Shown here one piece after another: positions 44,124 through 54,907 of a stretch of DNA of 64,000 bases; the first letter of the stretch is position 1, and every line of letters begins with the position of its first letter. The stretch is from Streptomyces sp. TRM64462 (lineage in GTDB: Bacteria > Actinomycetota > Actinomycetes > Streptomycetales > Streptomycetaceae). The notes below the pieces were generated by a model. The model had not been told where the DNA came from. It saw nothing but the letters and a program-made list of their open reading frames with translations, and did no database searches. The stretch lies in NCBI RefSeq assembly GCF_013362995.1, contig NZ_JABWDV010000425.1, positions 3,018-67,017 on the forward strand. The letters are read 5' to 3'. A program made the position numbers and the translations under genes.

Positions 44124-47100
44124 TCAATCAATCCTCACCTTAACGCCGCTTAGATCAATCCCTCCACCCTTAGCATATTGCCTAACAGTCCGCTTCTGCA
44201 TCGGAAGGGCGATACTCGACAGCGAGCCTGTATTTGCCGTCCTCCTAAGCATGAACGGTCCAGCTCCCGCAGCAGCACCCCTGACGCCACCCGCTACGGG
44301 ACCGCCACCCATGCCTGACATTATTCCGGAGAACGCAGCATGGTCACCGAAAGCGGCTGAGCTGACGTCTACACCATCCTCAGAGTAGTGTTCTCGGATG
44401 GCGTCACTTGCACATTCGACCTCACCAAAGAGTTTGAAGAAGTTACATCCGAAGGTGAGCGTATCAACAACGCCAGTGATAAGCCCTGGGACGATGTCGC
44501 CGTCATCACCGCGTGACTGGTCTACCCAAATCCTCTCGCACTTAAATCGGTTGCACTGAAGCTTTTCGTGGCCTTGTTTTCCCCCGCCACCCTGGGCCGT
44601 GCCGGAGGTCCCGCCGTTTGTGGAGCCGCCACCGCCACGGCCTCCTCCGCCTGCGCCTCCGCCGCCGCCTGCGGGGGCGGGTTTGGCTGAGGGTTCGCCG
44701 TTGTTGCCGGAGCTGCCGTCGGCGTGGGTGACGACGTTGCCGCAGCCGATGTCGAAGCCCTTGCCGCAGGCGAGGCCGAGGCCGGTGGGGTCGGAGAAGG
44801 TGTTGGGGTTTTGGGAGCCGTAGGTGTAGCCGTTGAGGGTTTGGTGTTTGTCGAGTTCCATCAGGGGGTCGACGCTGATGAACTGGCCGAGCGTGGGGTC
44901 GTATTCGCGGGCGCCGATGTGGGTCAGGCCCGTGGACTTGTCGGCCGGCTTGCCCAGGAAGGACTTGTCGTCGGGCCAGGTCAACGGGTCCCTGCCCCGA
45001 GGAGCGCCGAAGGGGGTGGTGTACCGCTTCGTGACGGCCATGGTCACGGCGTCCAGGGCCAGGCTGCTGGTGCCGTGGTGGTCGCCTGCCAGGAAGGTGA
45101 GCTTCGTGTCAGAAACGCCGACGGTGGCCGTTCGGACGGCGATCGTCTTGCCGGCGGCGCTGTAGTAGCGGGCGGCGGAGAGTGTCTTCGTCGTGCCCTT
45201 CGTGGTGAGGCGGATCTCGGTGTTGCCGAAGTACAGGACCGTGTCGCCGTCGCCCTTCGCGCGGCGGATGAGGAGTTCGCCGGATGCGTCGTACAGGTAC
45301 GTCGTGTCGAGCTGGGGCTTGGTGCCTGCCGCCGGCTCGGTCGTGGCGGCCAGTTTGCCTTCCGTGTTCCAGGTCAGCGTCTGCTGCGCCTGGGTGCCGG
45401 GGCGGCTGGTGGTGTTGCCCGCCTGGTCGTAGGCGTATGTGGCGTTGCGTGCGCCCGTCACCTTCGTCACGGGGTGGGGCTGGCCTGCCGGCGTGCCGTA
45501 GGTGTACGTCGCGGTGCTGTCGCCCGACGCCGTGTGCTGCGTCTCCGTCGCGCGCTGGCCCGCCGCGTTGTATGTGTAGCTGGTCCAGTACGGGGCCGCC
45601 CCGTCGAGGTTGGCGGTCGTACGGCCCGTGGCCGCGCAGTCCGCCGTCTTCGGTGTCCAGGCGTCCGTCATACGGCGGTGGCCGTCGTAGGTGAAGCACT
45701 GGAAGTCGGCCTTGCCCGTGCCGCCCTGTGTGCTCGCGTCGAAGATCGACGTGACGTTGCCCGCGTCGTCCTGCGTGAACCTCAGCTCCTGCGGCATGTA
45801 GCCGTGGACATCGTCCGTCACATAGGAACGGGTCAGACGGCGAGTGCCGTCCTCGTAGTCATAAGTCAGGTACGCGTTGTTGTTCGCGCCTGACACCCCC
45901 ATACCGACCGAGAGCTGGCGAACGTCGCCCTGGGGCGAGTAGAGCGCCCCCTGGAGGTAGCCCGTGTTGCCGCTGAACTTCAGCAGTTGGCCGACCGCGC
46001 CGTACCTGAAGCCGAGCATCTCGGACGGCAGTCCGGCGACCGCCGGGCTGCCCTGCTGCTGGACGTCGCCCGCAAAGTTGTAGTACGTGGACGACTCCAG
46101 GATCTGTGGCACGCCCGCAGCCACGAGCGGGTCGTCGCCCGGGAGGATCAGGCGGCTGTTGTTGGGGCGGTAGAGCGCGTCGTAGCGCGTGACCTTCTGG
46201 GTGTACGCCTTGCTGTTCGGCTGTCCGACGCCGTTTTCGTAGCGGACCGCAGTGTCCTGCTGCCCCTTGGCCAGCGTGTCGAAGGTCCAGGCTGCCAGCT
46301 TGTTGGCGTCCGTCTTCCCGCCGTCCCACAGGCCCGTCTTGCGGCCGAGGATGTCGTACTCGGTCGTCAGCGTCCTGCCGCGGGCATCCCTGGTGCTGAT
46401 CGCCTGGTCCAGGTCGTTGTACGCCGTGGTCACCGTGCCCTTGTCCGGGTCGGTGGCACGGACCTGGCGGCCGAACAGGTCGTAGCCGTACGTCCACTTC
46501 TTCTGGTCGGGGCCCTCCACCGTGGCCTGCTGGCCGGCCGCGGTGTACGTGAACCTGGTCGTCGTGTAGTCGTCGCCCGTCGGCTGCGGGGCGCCGTACT
46601 CGCGGCGTTCGGTGGTCTGGCCGAGAGCGTTGGTCACCACGGCCGTCGCCTGGCCGCCGGACGCTGCGGTCGTCGTTACCGTGTCGCCCGTGTAGCGCGT
46701 CTCCGTCGTCCAGCGCAGGACATTCTTGACCCTGGTCTCCGCCTTGACGGCCCGTCCCGCACCGTCGTAGGTGGTGTCCGTCTGGAGTGGGGCCTGGCCG
46801 CCGTCTGTCGCGACCAGCGTTCCGTTCGGCGTGCTCGTCTCGTCCCAGATGTCCGACTGGCTGGAGACCGCGAGCCCACGGTCGTCGTACAGCGTCAGGG
46901 CGATCAGCCGTCCGCCGTTGGGCGTGGGGGACTGGACCTGGCGCAGGCGCAGCAGCGAGTCGTAGATCTCGTAGGTGGTCTTGTAGCCGCCGTCGTTGTC
47001 GGACTCCAGACTGGACGTCGCGACCCAGGAGGGTGCCGACGACGTCACCTTGTAGGCGTAGACGTAGTTCGGGCTCTTGCCCAGAACGCGCCGGAGGTTG

Positions 47101-50100
47101 GGCAGCCAGGTCTTCACCACGCGGCCGAGCGCGTCGTACTCGCTCTCCGTGACCTTGCCGTTGGGGTCGGTCACCATCAGCGTGGCGCCGGTCGCGAAGT
47201 CGAGCTGGGTCGTGGTCCGGTGGGACTTCGCGTTCGTCACCGTCGTCGCGGTGAGCGGGCCGCTCGCCGCCGGCGTGTACGTGGTCGTGGCGGTGACCGT
47301 GTCGTGGGTGTCGCTCACGGTCAGCGGGCGGCCGAGTATGTCGTACGTCGTCGTCGACATCTTCTGCCAGACCGGCTGGTTGTCCGTGCCGTACGCCTTC
47401 GCGCGGCCGGTCCAGCGCAGCTCGCCCTTGGTGGGCGTCTGCGTGGCCGTCCAGGTCGTGGCGTCGTACGCCGTCGCCGTGTCGGAGATGACGTCGCCGG
47501 GGGCCGCGGAGGTCGACGGCAGGTCCAGCGCCTCGTCGGTCGTGGCGCACGGCTTCGCGGTGACGCGGGTGCGGGAGACCAGGCTGTTGATGCCGAGGGC
47601 GTCGTTGCGGGCGTACCAGGTGCGGGTGCACTTCTCGTCGCCCGTGACCGCGGCGTCCCCCTTGTCCTCGACGGTGACGGCCATGCCGTACGCGTCGTAG
47701 GTCGTCGCCGTGGAGCGGACCCGGTCGAGGCCGGGGGTGGTCGTGATGCTCGTACGGGAGTGTGTGGCGCCGGTCCGTACGTAGTACGCCTCGATGTCGG
47801 CGTACGACTTGTGCTGTGTCGCCGTCCGCTTCGACCAGGGGTCGTTGACGACGCCGCTGACCTCGGGGCCGGTGGCACCGTTGTAGGTGACCGTCTCGCG
47901 GGTGAAGCCGGCGTACTGCGCCGCGTCCGTGATGGCCGGGGCCTTGATGCCAGTGACCGTCGCGGACTTGCGCTGGTCCGGGTGGGGTGTCTTGCCGTCC
48001 GGGCCGAGGAGGCGGTCGCCGTTCATGCCGCGCATGAAGACCGTGACCGTCTTGGACTGGGTGCGGCCGGCCAGTCCGGTCAGGTGGGTGACCTTTCCGA
48101 AGCCGCGCCACACCGACCAGGTGCGTTCCTTCTCCTTGACGAACGGGTCCTCGTTGTAGTGCCAGGCCCCGCCGCCCTCGTAGAGGTACGTGTGCTGGAC
48201 GGCCTCCGATCCGCCGTGCGGGTCGGTCGTGGCGACGGCCTGCACCGGGTACTTCTGGAACCAGTCGAGGATCGGCTCCTTGCCGCCGTTGGGCGACCAG
48301 TAGACCGGGTAGCAGCGGCGCGTGTTCGTGTCGACCTTGGGCATCGTCTGCCCGGCGAGGCAGTCGGCCTGCATGTACGTGACGATGGTCTGCGCGCCGG
48401 TCTCCGACGTGATGGTCCGCAGACGCGGCTTCTCGAGGGAGAGGATGTCGTCTGTCGCGCCGTCGACCCGGTTGGGGCGGAACTCATGGCCGAGCTTCAC
48501 CGGGTCCAGTGTGAGGTCGGTGCCGTGCTTTCCGGTGTGGCGGATCTCGGACAGCCACAGGGACTGGTCGGTGGAGTCACCGGTGTCGCCGGGGTCGAGG
48601 TACTGCTGGGTCAGTGCCCAGGAATCGACCGAGGCGTAGCCGGGCGTGGCGGCGGCCGCGTCCCAGGCCTGTGTGGCGACCCCGGTCATCCTCTTGCGCG
48701 TGTAGAAGGTCGGGCCGACGTTGCCGGTGCACTTCTGGTCCGCCTTGCACTCGGCGTCGAACGGCACGTCCGGCCAGTTGTCGCGCGTCGCGTCGGTGAG
48801 CGATCCGCAGTCCGTGCCGATGCAGCGCTCGGCGTAGCCGAAGACCACCTTGTTGGAGGCCGAAGGTGTCGCCGAGAAGAGCGCTCCGGCGCGCTGGCCG
48901 TAGCGGATCTCCTTCAGGTAGCCGCCGCGCGTGTACGCGGTGCCGTTGTTGTCGTCGCCGAGCGTGTCGTAGTGGTTGAGCTCGGCCTCGTACCAGTACG
49001 ACATGGCATTGCCGTGGGTGTCCTCGACGTAGTCGAGGTTCCACCGCCAGGCCTGGGTCTTGTGCCTGTCGGCGAAGGTGCTGCCGCTGCTGTAGCCGGG
49101 CTCGCCCGCGTCGTCGCCGAAGACGGGCACCGTCCACACCGACCGGGTGCGTTCCGCACCGGCTCCCGCGAGCTTGTTGAGGCCGAAGACGTACTTGGTG
49201 CCGTCGCCGGTGACGACGGTCCAGTGCTCGCCGTTGTCGTCGCCGTTGTCCGCGCCCGTCGACACGGTGACGGTGGAAGCGTCGTCGTTCTTCAGCCGCC
49301 ACTTGCCGGTCGTGTCGTTCTTGACCAGCTCCGTGGAGTTGCCGTTCAGGACCAGCGAGGCGTTGTCGTACTTCCAGCAGAGGTCGAACTTGTCCGTCTG
49401 GCCGTCGTCGTCGCAGGTGCCGTAGCGGCGCTCGACGTACGACGAGGTGATGTCGAAGCCCTCGCCGATCGCCGTGCCCTGGTTGTTGGTGGAGGCGGTG
49501 CGGCCGTCGACGCGCCCGGAGTCGTACGAGATCTTCAGGTCCGGCTTCGGGCCTGCGGCGGACGGCGGTACGCGCAGCGGGTACGACCAGGTGAACGTGC
49601 CGGACGAGCCACCGGCCTCCCAGGTGGACGACGAGGACAGCGGGGTCGCCTTGTAGTCGCCGCCCCCGGACTTGGTGCCTGCGGCGACTGCGAGGACCAT
49701 GGTCTGCTGGGCGGTGGTCGCGCCCGCGAGACGTGCGGTGGGCGCGGAGGCGGTGAAGTTCAGCTGGGCGTCGAGACGCTCGTTCTCACGGTTGTTGGTG
49801 AACTCGACCGGCGTGCGGGTGCGGCACTTCGCGTTTCCGGGGTCGGAGAGCGCGCAGTCGGGCAGGCGCAGGACCTGCAGGCGGCCCGCCCAGTCGCCGC
49901 CGTACGCCGAGGCGAAAGCGCCGTAGTCGATGCCGAGTTCGGTGCTGCTGCCGTCGGCGGGGGCCGAGACGGCGAGTACGACGCCCTTGACGCCCAGTCG
50001 TCCGGCCTGCTTCTGGTCGAGGACGTTGACGGTGACGGCGCGGGCGGAGGCGGCGGCCTTCCGCTTGCTCTTGTCCGTCTTCGTAGGGGCGACAGTGACG

Positions 50101-50486
50101 GGGAGGGAGCCGGCTGTCGCCTTGGCCCGGCCGTTGGCGGGCACCGTCACCCGGGCTGTGCCCGCCGTGGGCCATGTGGCTCTTTGCTTCTGGTGCTCTC
50201 GCGCACGGGCGGCGTCCGCGCGCCCTGCCACGGCCGCCTTGTCGATGACGGCCGCGGCCTTCTTGTTCGCTTCGGCCGTGAACGGGGAGACCTTGGTCGA
50301 GGTGGGTGCGTCGAGCTTTGGCCTGCCCAGTGGGTCACTGTCGGCGGCGAAGGCAACCGGTGTGAGCAGCCCCGGCACCATCGCGAAGCCGACCACCGCC
50401 GCGAGGTGGCGTGCGGGCAGGGGTCTGCGTCGTGGTCTGTTCCGGCGGCTGCTGCCTGACGCAGCAGCCGGTGGTGATCCGTTCAT
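44124..50486 (-). CDS. RHS/YD-repeat secreted polymorphic toxin, prematurely stopped
   Basis: A 2120-aa exported RHS protein. A signal peptide at residues 1-47 (PARHLAAVVGFAMVPGLLTP) is followed by a SpvB/TcdB-like N-terminal region and many YD repeats (for example TTYEYD-type blocks such as VTESEYDALGRVVKTWLPN). The RHS core end is GAREYDPTLGQFISVDPL with DPTGLG near residue 1895. A Gly/Asn linker and a variable tip of about 220 residues follow, with lower GC. ATG at 50486 with AGGA upstream. The reading frame is cut by TGA before its HExxH segment. It likely forms a cell-surface toxin cocoon. Confidence 0.93.
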   Translation of the reverse strand: MNGSPPAAASGSSRRNRPRRRPLPARHLAAVVGFAMVPGLLTPVAFAADSDPLGRPKLDAPTSTKVSPFTAEANKKAAAVIDKAAVAGRADAARAREHQKQRATWPTAGTARVTVPANGRAKATAGSLPVTVAPTKTDKSKRKAAASARAVTVNVLDQKQAGRLGVKGVVLAVSAPADGSSTELGIDYGAFASAYGGDWAGRLQVLRLPDCALSDPGNAKCRTRTPVEFTNNRENERLDAQLNFTASAPTARLAGATTAQQTMVLAVAAGTKSGGGDYKATPLSSSSTWEAGGSSGTFTWSYPLRVPPSAAGPKPDLKISYDSGRVDGRTASTNNQGTAIGEGFDITSSYVERRYGTCDDDGQTDKFDLCWKYDNASLVLNGNSTELVKNDTTGKWRLKNDDASTVTVSTGADNGDDNGEHWTVVTGDGTKYVFGLNKLAGAGAERTRSVWTVPVFGDDAGEPGYSSGSTFADRHKTQAWRWNLDYVEDTHGNAMSYWYEAELNHYDTLGDDNNGTAYTRGGYLKEIRYGQRAGALFSATPSASNKVVFGYAERCIGTDCGSLTDATRDNWPDVPFDAECKADQKCTGNVGPTFYTRKRMTGVATQAWDAAAATPGYASVDSWALTQQYLDPGDTGDSTDQSLWLSEIRHTGKHGTDLTLDPVKLGHEFRPNRVDGATDDILSLEKPRLRTITSETGAQTIVTYMQADCLAGQTMPKVDTNTRRCYPVYWSPNGGKEPILDWFQKYPVQAVATTDPHGGSEAVQHTYLYEGGGAWHYNEDPFVKEKERTWSVWRGFGKVTHLTGLAGRTQSKTVTVFMRGMNGDRLLGPDGKTPHPDQRKSATVTGIKAPAITDAAQYAGFTRETVTYNGATGPEVSGVVNDPWSKRTATQHKSYADIEAYYVRTGATHSRTSITTTPGLDRVRSTATTYDAYGMAVTVEDKGDAAVTGDEKCTRTWYARNDALGINSLVSRTRVTAKPCATTDEALDLPSTSAAPGDVISDTATAYDATTWTATQTPTKGELRWTGRAKAYGTDNQPVWQKMSTTTYDILGRPLTVSDTHDTVTATTTYTPAASGPLTATTVTNAKSHRTTTQLDFATGATLMVTDPNGKVTESEYDALGRVVKTWLPNLRRVLGKSPNYVYAYKVTSSAPSWVATSSLESDNDGGYKTTYEIYDSLLRLRQVQSPTPNGGRLIALTLYDDRGLAVSSQSDIWDETSTPNGTLVATDGGQAPLQTDTTYDGAGRAVKAETRVKNVLRWTTETRYTGDTVTTTAASGGQATAVVTNALGQTTERREYGAPQPTGDDYTTTRFTYTAAGQQATVEGPDQKKWTYGYDLFGRQVRATDPDKGTVTTAYNDLDQAISTRDARGRTLTTEYDILGRKTGLWDGGKTDANKLAAWTFDTLAKGQQDTAVRYENGVGQPNSKAYTQKVTRYDALYRPNNSRLILPGDDPLVAAGVPQILESSTYYNFAGDVQQQGSPAVAGLPSEMLGFRYGAVGQLLKFSGNTGYLQGALYSPQGDVRQLSVGMGVSGANNNAYLTYDYEDGTRRLTRSYVTDDVHGYMPQELRFTQDDAGNVTSIFDASTQGGTGKADFQCFTYDGHRRMTDAWTPKTADCAATGRTTANLDGAAPYWTSYTYNAAGQRATETQHTASGDSTATYTYGTPAGQPHPVTKVTGARNATYAYDQAGNTTSRPGTQAQQTLTWNTEGKLAATTEPAAGTKPQLDTTYLYDASGELLIRRAKGDGDTVLYFGNTEIRLTTKGTTKTLSAARYYSAAGKTIAVRTATVGVSDTKLTFLAGDHHGTSSLALDAVTMAVTKRYTTPFGAPRGRDPLTWPDDKSFLGKPADKSTGLTHIGAREYDPTLGQFISVDPLMELDKHQTLNGYTYGSQNPNTFSDPTGLGLACGKGFDIGCGNVVTHADGSSGNNGEPSAKPAPAGGGGGAGGGGRGGGGSTNGGTSGTAQGGGGKQGHEKLQCNRFKCERIWVDQSRGDDGDIVPGLITGVVDTLTFGCNFFKLFGEVECASDAIREHYSEDGVDVSSAAFGDHAAFSGIMSGMGGGPVAGGVRGAAAGAGPFMLRRTANTGSLSSIALPMQKRTVRQYAKGGGIDLSGVKVRID

Positions 50487-50573
50487 TGAGTGTGTCCTTA
50501 TGTGAGGTCGGTCAGGGGCGGGCGGCGGTCGCGTGGAGGTACCGCCGCCCGCTGTGGTGGGAAGGACGGGTCC

Positions 50574-53500
50574 CTAGGCGCCGGTGGCGAGGGAGAAGAC
50601 CTGCTCCGAAGTCATGGCGCCCGTCCATACCCTCAGCTCGGAGAGCGAGCCGGGCAGGAAGTGGCCACGGACGCCGCTTGCGGAGCCGCGACCCGCCGCG
50701 ATCTCGCCGCTGCCCTGCGTCGGCGCGGTGAAGGAGGAGCCGACCGCTTCCGGCTGCTGCATCTCGCCGACGTAGAGGCGGGTGTTGCCGTGTCCGGCGG
50801 TGGTCTCCTCCGTGCCGTCGTACACACCGGTGATCTGGACCCACGTGTCGACCTCGGCCACGTCGGCCGAGGCCACGGAGCCGCTGGCCACGACAGCCCC
50901 TACGGCGTCCGTCGCGGTGCGTCCGAAGCGCCACAGGTAGGCGTCCGGGCCGGCCTTCTCCACCCACAGCGCCCACGACGACTCCTTGCCGTCCGGCGTC
51001 GCCTGGCTGAAGACGTGGGCCTTGGCGCCGACAGGGAGCGCGGCGAGCTTCGCGCCGTCCAGACGTACGCCGGCGGTCACGGTGAAGGAGCCGGTCTCGT
51101 CGACGACCGGCCCGGTGGTGGCCAGATGGCCGGACACGCCGTCGAGCCGCAGGGTGCCCTCATCGGGCTCGGCGGTGACACCGGTCGCTGATGCCGTCAT
51201 CGCGCCGGCCGCATACGACGTGAGCTGCGGCACCCTACCGTTCGCGGCGGCAGCAGCGTCCCAGTGGGCGACCAGCTCACTCGCCGGCACGCCATCGGTC
51301 TCCAGCCGGCCCTCCTTGCGTACCTCGCCCGGCAGCAGCGCACGCTGCCAGACGGCCAGTTCGTCGACACGGCCCATGAAGTACTCGCCGGACTTGGAGC
51401 CGCCGACCGTCATACCGGCCGATGACGTCCAGGGCATGTAGGCGCTGTTGACCGCCGCCAGCGTGACGGGAGAGCCCTGCGGCCGCCCGTTCACGAACAA
51501 CTGGATGGTGTCGTTCGCGTTGTCGGTGTCCCTCTTCGTGTCGAAGACGCCCACCAGGTGGGTCCACACGTTCAGCGGAGGATGCGGCGTGTCGGCGAGT
51601 GCGCTGACGTAGGCGGGTGTGGCGGAGTCCGCCACGGCCCGGTTGAAGACCCACTTCTTCGCGGAGGCCGAGTAGAAGAGGTTGAAGGCCGCCGAGCTGT
51701 CCGTTCCGGGAGCTGATGCCACGACGCGGGTCGTGGACGCGTCGGTGAGCATCACCCAGGCGGAGACGGTGAACGAGTCCCGCGTGTTCAACGGGGCACT
51801 GCTGGTGGAGGCGTGGCCGGTCCGCTGCGCCGGGTCCGTGACGTCGTCATTGAGCCGCAGCGAGTAGTCACCGGAGCCCCGGCGACCCTGATCCGTCCAG
51901 GTCGCAGCCTTGCCCGACTGCTGATGCAGGGTGATGTCATGGCGCGCGCCCTCGGTGGTGGCGGTGTCCTTCGCCACCGTGGTGGTCGCGCCCTGTGCGG
52001 CGTCGTCGAAGTGCCATCGGCCCACAGCGCTCTCGGCGGGGGCGACCTTGAAGTGGAACTCCGCCGGTGTTCCGGCCCGATCTCGTACGTCGATGGCTTC
52101 GACGATCAGAACCTGCGTACCGGCGGTGGTCGGCTCCGGGTGGATCGTCACGGTGGAGCCGGTCACGCGGTGCGCGTTCTCGGCGTTCTCGGTGAGCAGC
52201 CGCCAGCGGTATCCCGTGATATCCGTGTCGGCGGGATTCGGGGTGATCTTGAACTCGCCCGGGACGCCTGGGGCGCCATGGGCCTCGCACAGGCTGGCGG
52301 TGCACTCGGTGTAGACGCTGTTCGCGGTCGTGGCGATCTGCGGCGCCTGGGGTGCCGTGGAGTCGATCTTGAAGTAGCATCAGCGCTTGTACGGGGAGTT
52401 GATTGCCGTCGTGACGCCCTCGTACGTCCAGTACGACTGCGTCAGGGACCGGACCCGGTAGAGGGTCCCGTCGACGCCGCCGGCCAGGCGGCGCTTCGCC
52501 AGGGAGTCGTCCACGTAGTAGCCGGTCGCGGGCTCCGCGTAGGTGGCGTGGTCGTACCAGGATCCGCCGCTCTTCTTCTGCACATGGAAACGTGCCTTCA
52601 GCGACCCCCGCTCCTCGTAGACCGCCGGGGCGACCCCCGTCTGCAGTCTCGCCTGAAGAATCGGGTCCAAGCGCGTGGCGACGACGGGCGTGGCGTCCGA
52701 TGTGCTGCAGCCTTGCATCGTTCCGTTGCCGGGGATGACACCGTCGTCGGTCACCGCGCCCGGCTTGAGGACGTAGACGACCTTGAGCTCGGCATTCTCC
52801 TTGAAGCGCTTCCAGGCGTCCGCGTTGCTCTCGTCCTTGGCGCGCAGCATGAGGGTGAGGCGGGAGAAGCGGCCGTCGGCGAAGTTGCGGACGGTCTGGG
52901 TCAGGTTCTCGTACGACTTGCGCGGCGAGTCGTTGAACTCGATCCAGCGGTCAGGCTGTTCAGGACTACAAGCGGTGCCGCGCCCCGCGGAGACATTGCG
53001 GTCGCCCATCAGGTCGAGCTGAGAGGGGCCCGGCCAGCGGGTGGACTCGGAGATGTTGTCCGTGCGCCACAGGTCCAGCCAGTGCGGCGAACACGAGAAG
53101 GACCAGGTTTCGTACGCGCGGAACGTGGCGTCGATGACGTACTTCCCGGTCAGCTTGGCCGGGGAGAACTCGAAGTACATCCGGTTGGTGTGGTCCGCGT
53201 CGCAGTAGTACGGGCCGACGCGGTAGCAGCGGCCGACGCCGTAGTCCCCGGTGAAGTTCCAGAAGCGGTCGCCGTCGCTGGAGAGGACCGTACGCTCGGA
53301 GACGCCCAGGCCGAGAGACGGGTCGATGTAGACCGGATAGACCGTGTCGGGGCCACGCAGCAGCGCCGGGTCGGGACGTACGGCGATCGAGTCTTCGGCC
53401 ACCTGGACCGGCAGCTCTGCCGTGACATCCCCCTTGGCGGGAGCCGCAGGCTCGTCCTGATCGGCGGAGCTTCCGGCGTCCTGAGCACGGAGCAACTGAG

Positions 53501-54278
53501 GCTCAGCGCCGGTGCCAGTGCCGGTGCCGCCCGCCGAGTCCCACATGAGGCCGGACGGGCCGCTGAAGACGGTGTTGCCGTTCTGGTCGACGGCTCGCAG
53601 GCCGCCTCCACCGCCCGGGAGGACCCTGAGCCCCTTGCCGGTCGCGGTGAGTTCGACCTTGTCGAGCTGAGGGTTGGCCGCGGCTTCGGCCGACTTGACG
53701 ACGAGGACTTCCCGGTAGCCCTCCGCTGTCGCGGTGAGCTGGAGGTCCACACCCTTGTACACCTCGGGATACGTGGCCGTCGCGCCGTCCAGACGCGGCA
53801 CGGGCAGAGTCCCAGGCCAGCCCAGCTCGACGGCACCACGCGGGGAATCCAGCCGGACGAGATCCTTGCCGCTGCCCCCTCCCGAGAAGGTCAGATCCAC
53901 GGCGGCGGCCTTGGGCCCCACCGTGCCGTCCGCGCGCCGCTCCAGCGTCACGTCGACGGCGCGCCATGTTCCGTCCTCGGCGCGGGCGTACTGCGGTGTC
54001 GTGGACTGCGTCAGCGTGTAGGTGCCGTCCGGATTCGCCATCGTGCGCGAGTACTCGGTGCGTTCGGCCACGACCTCCACCGGCTCGCCCGAAGTGGCAG
54101 CCAGAGCAGACGCGACACCAGCACTGAGCTCCGTCGCGGGCTCCTCCGCCGGCCTGGCGGCTGCGGCGGCGGCACTGCCGGGCTGATGGACCAGCACACC
54201 ACCCGTCGCCAGCAGCGTCAGCCCCAGAGCCAGAACCAGCCCGCGGCCACCACCATGTCTTCGCCTGCCAACAGGCAT
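50574..54278 (-). pseudogene. LamG-domain surface protein interrupted by an in-frame TGA
   Basis: One reading frame of 1234 codons with a TGA at codon 633 (52382-52380). The first part has a signal peptide (LVLALGLTLLATGGVLVHQ) and a DNRLRE-like beta domain. After the TGA the frame continues CYFKIDSTAPQAP, then two LamG/concanavalin-like domains (TRDSFTVSAWVML; VDETGSFTVTAGVRL). The surrounding KR-stop-CYFK fits an original KRWCYFK, so TGG probably became TGA. ATG at 54278. Upstream of the RHS gene by 87 bp, the usual LamG-RHS order. Confidence 0.8.
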
Positions 54279-54603
54279 GACTGCGCCACCCCCCTTGGGC
54301 CTCCCCAGACCCACATATCGAACGCGCGATCCATTTAGATCACCGGAACGACGCTATGGATCGACAGATCGTGAGGTCAACGCGATTTCCGGCGAGTCGC
54401 TGCACTCTGCAGGAACCTGACCCTCTCGCAATTGCCACAAGCCGGACAATCCCGCTATCAAGGGTGACGATCACTACGGGTGTCGTTGAGACCCCGAAAT
54501 CGAACGTTGGACGTGTCGCCGTCCAGATCGATGGCCGGCGCCGCGTCCAGAGCCTTGGCGACGCGGCGAGCGGCAGGGTCGGGACGGAGTCGCCGCCCTT
54601 GTT

Positions 54604-54787
54604 CACGGTTATATGCCGCAGGAGTTGAAGTTCACGCAGGACGACGCGGGCAACGTCACGTCGATCTTCGACGCGTCCACGCAGGGCGGCACGGGCAAGG
54701 TCGACTTCAGCGCTTCGCCTATGACGGCCACCGCGGCCTGACCGAGGCCTGAACGCCGAAGACGGCGGACTGCGCGGCCACGGGCAA
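54604..54787 (+). pseudogene. Inverted remnant of the RHS gene
   Basis: The plus strand here closely matches the reverse complement of about 45626-45810 inside the RHS gene. It reads YMPQELKFTQDDAGNVTSIF and DASTQGGTGKVDF, then drifts out of frame. The rest of 54315-54907 shows no gene. It indicates a second RHS copy, or part of one, lost by rearrangement. Confidence 0.8.
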
Positions 54788-54907
54788 CGGCAGGCCGACG
54801 GGCGACGGCTCATTTCCCTGGTCAGCGTCCCATCACGTCCGGACATGCGAACGCCCCGCCTGTTCTCGCGGGGCGTCGGGGTGGGGCGATGCGTGTTGTT
54901 CGCTATG

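Noticed and set aside
45987..50459. Very long plus-strand open frame (about 1490 codons) opposite the RHS gene
   Set aside because: It is the antisense of a strong RHS coding frame. Its translation is low-complexity Arg/Val/Gly-rich with no domain, the usual shadow in high-GC DNA.
44124..52382. TGA codons in the RHS and LamG genes as selenocysteine or programmed recoding
   Set aside because: Flanking residues fit ordinary Arg and Trp codons changed by one base, I see no SECIS-like hairpin immediately after either TGA, and no selenocysteine genes are in the window. Plain nonsense mutations are simpler.
51813..54338. Plus-strand open frame of about 840 codons opposite the LamG gene
   Set aside because: Antisense shadow. 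The minus strand has signal peptide and LamG sequence across the same span.
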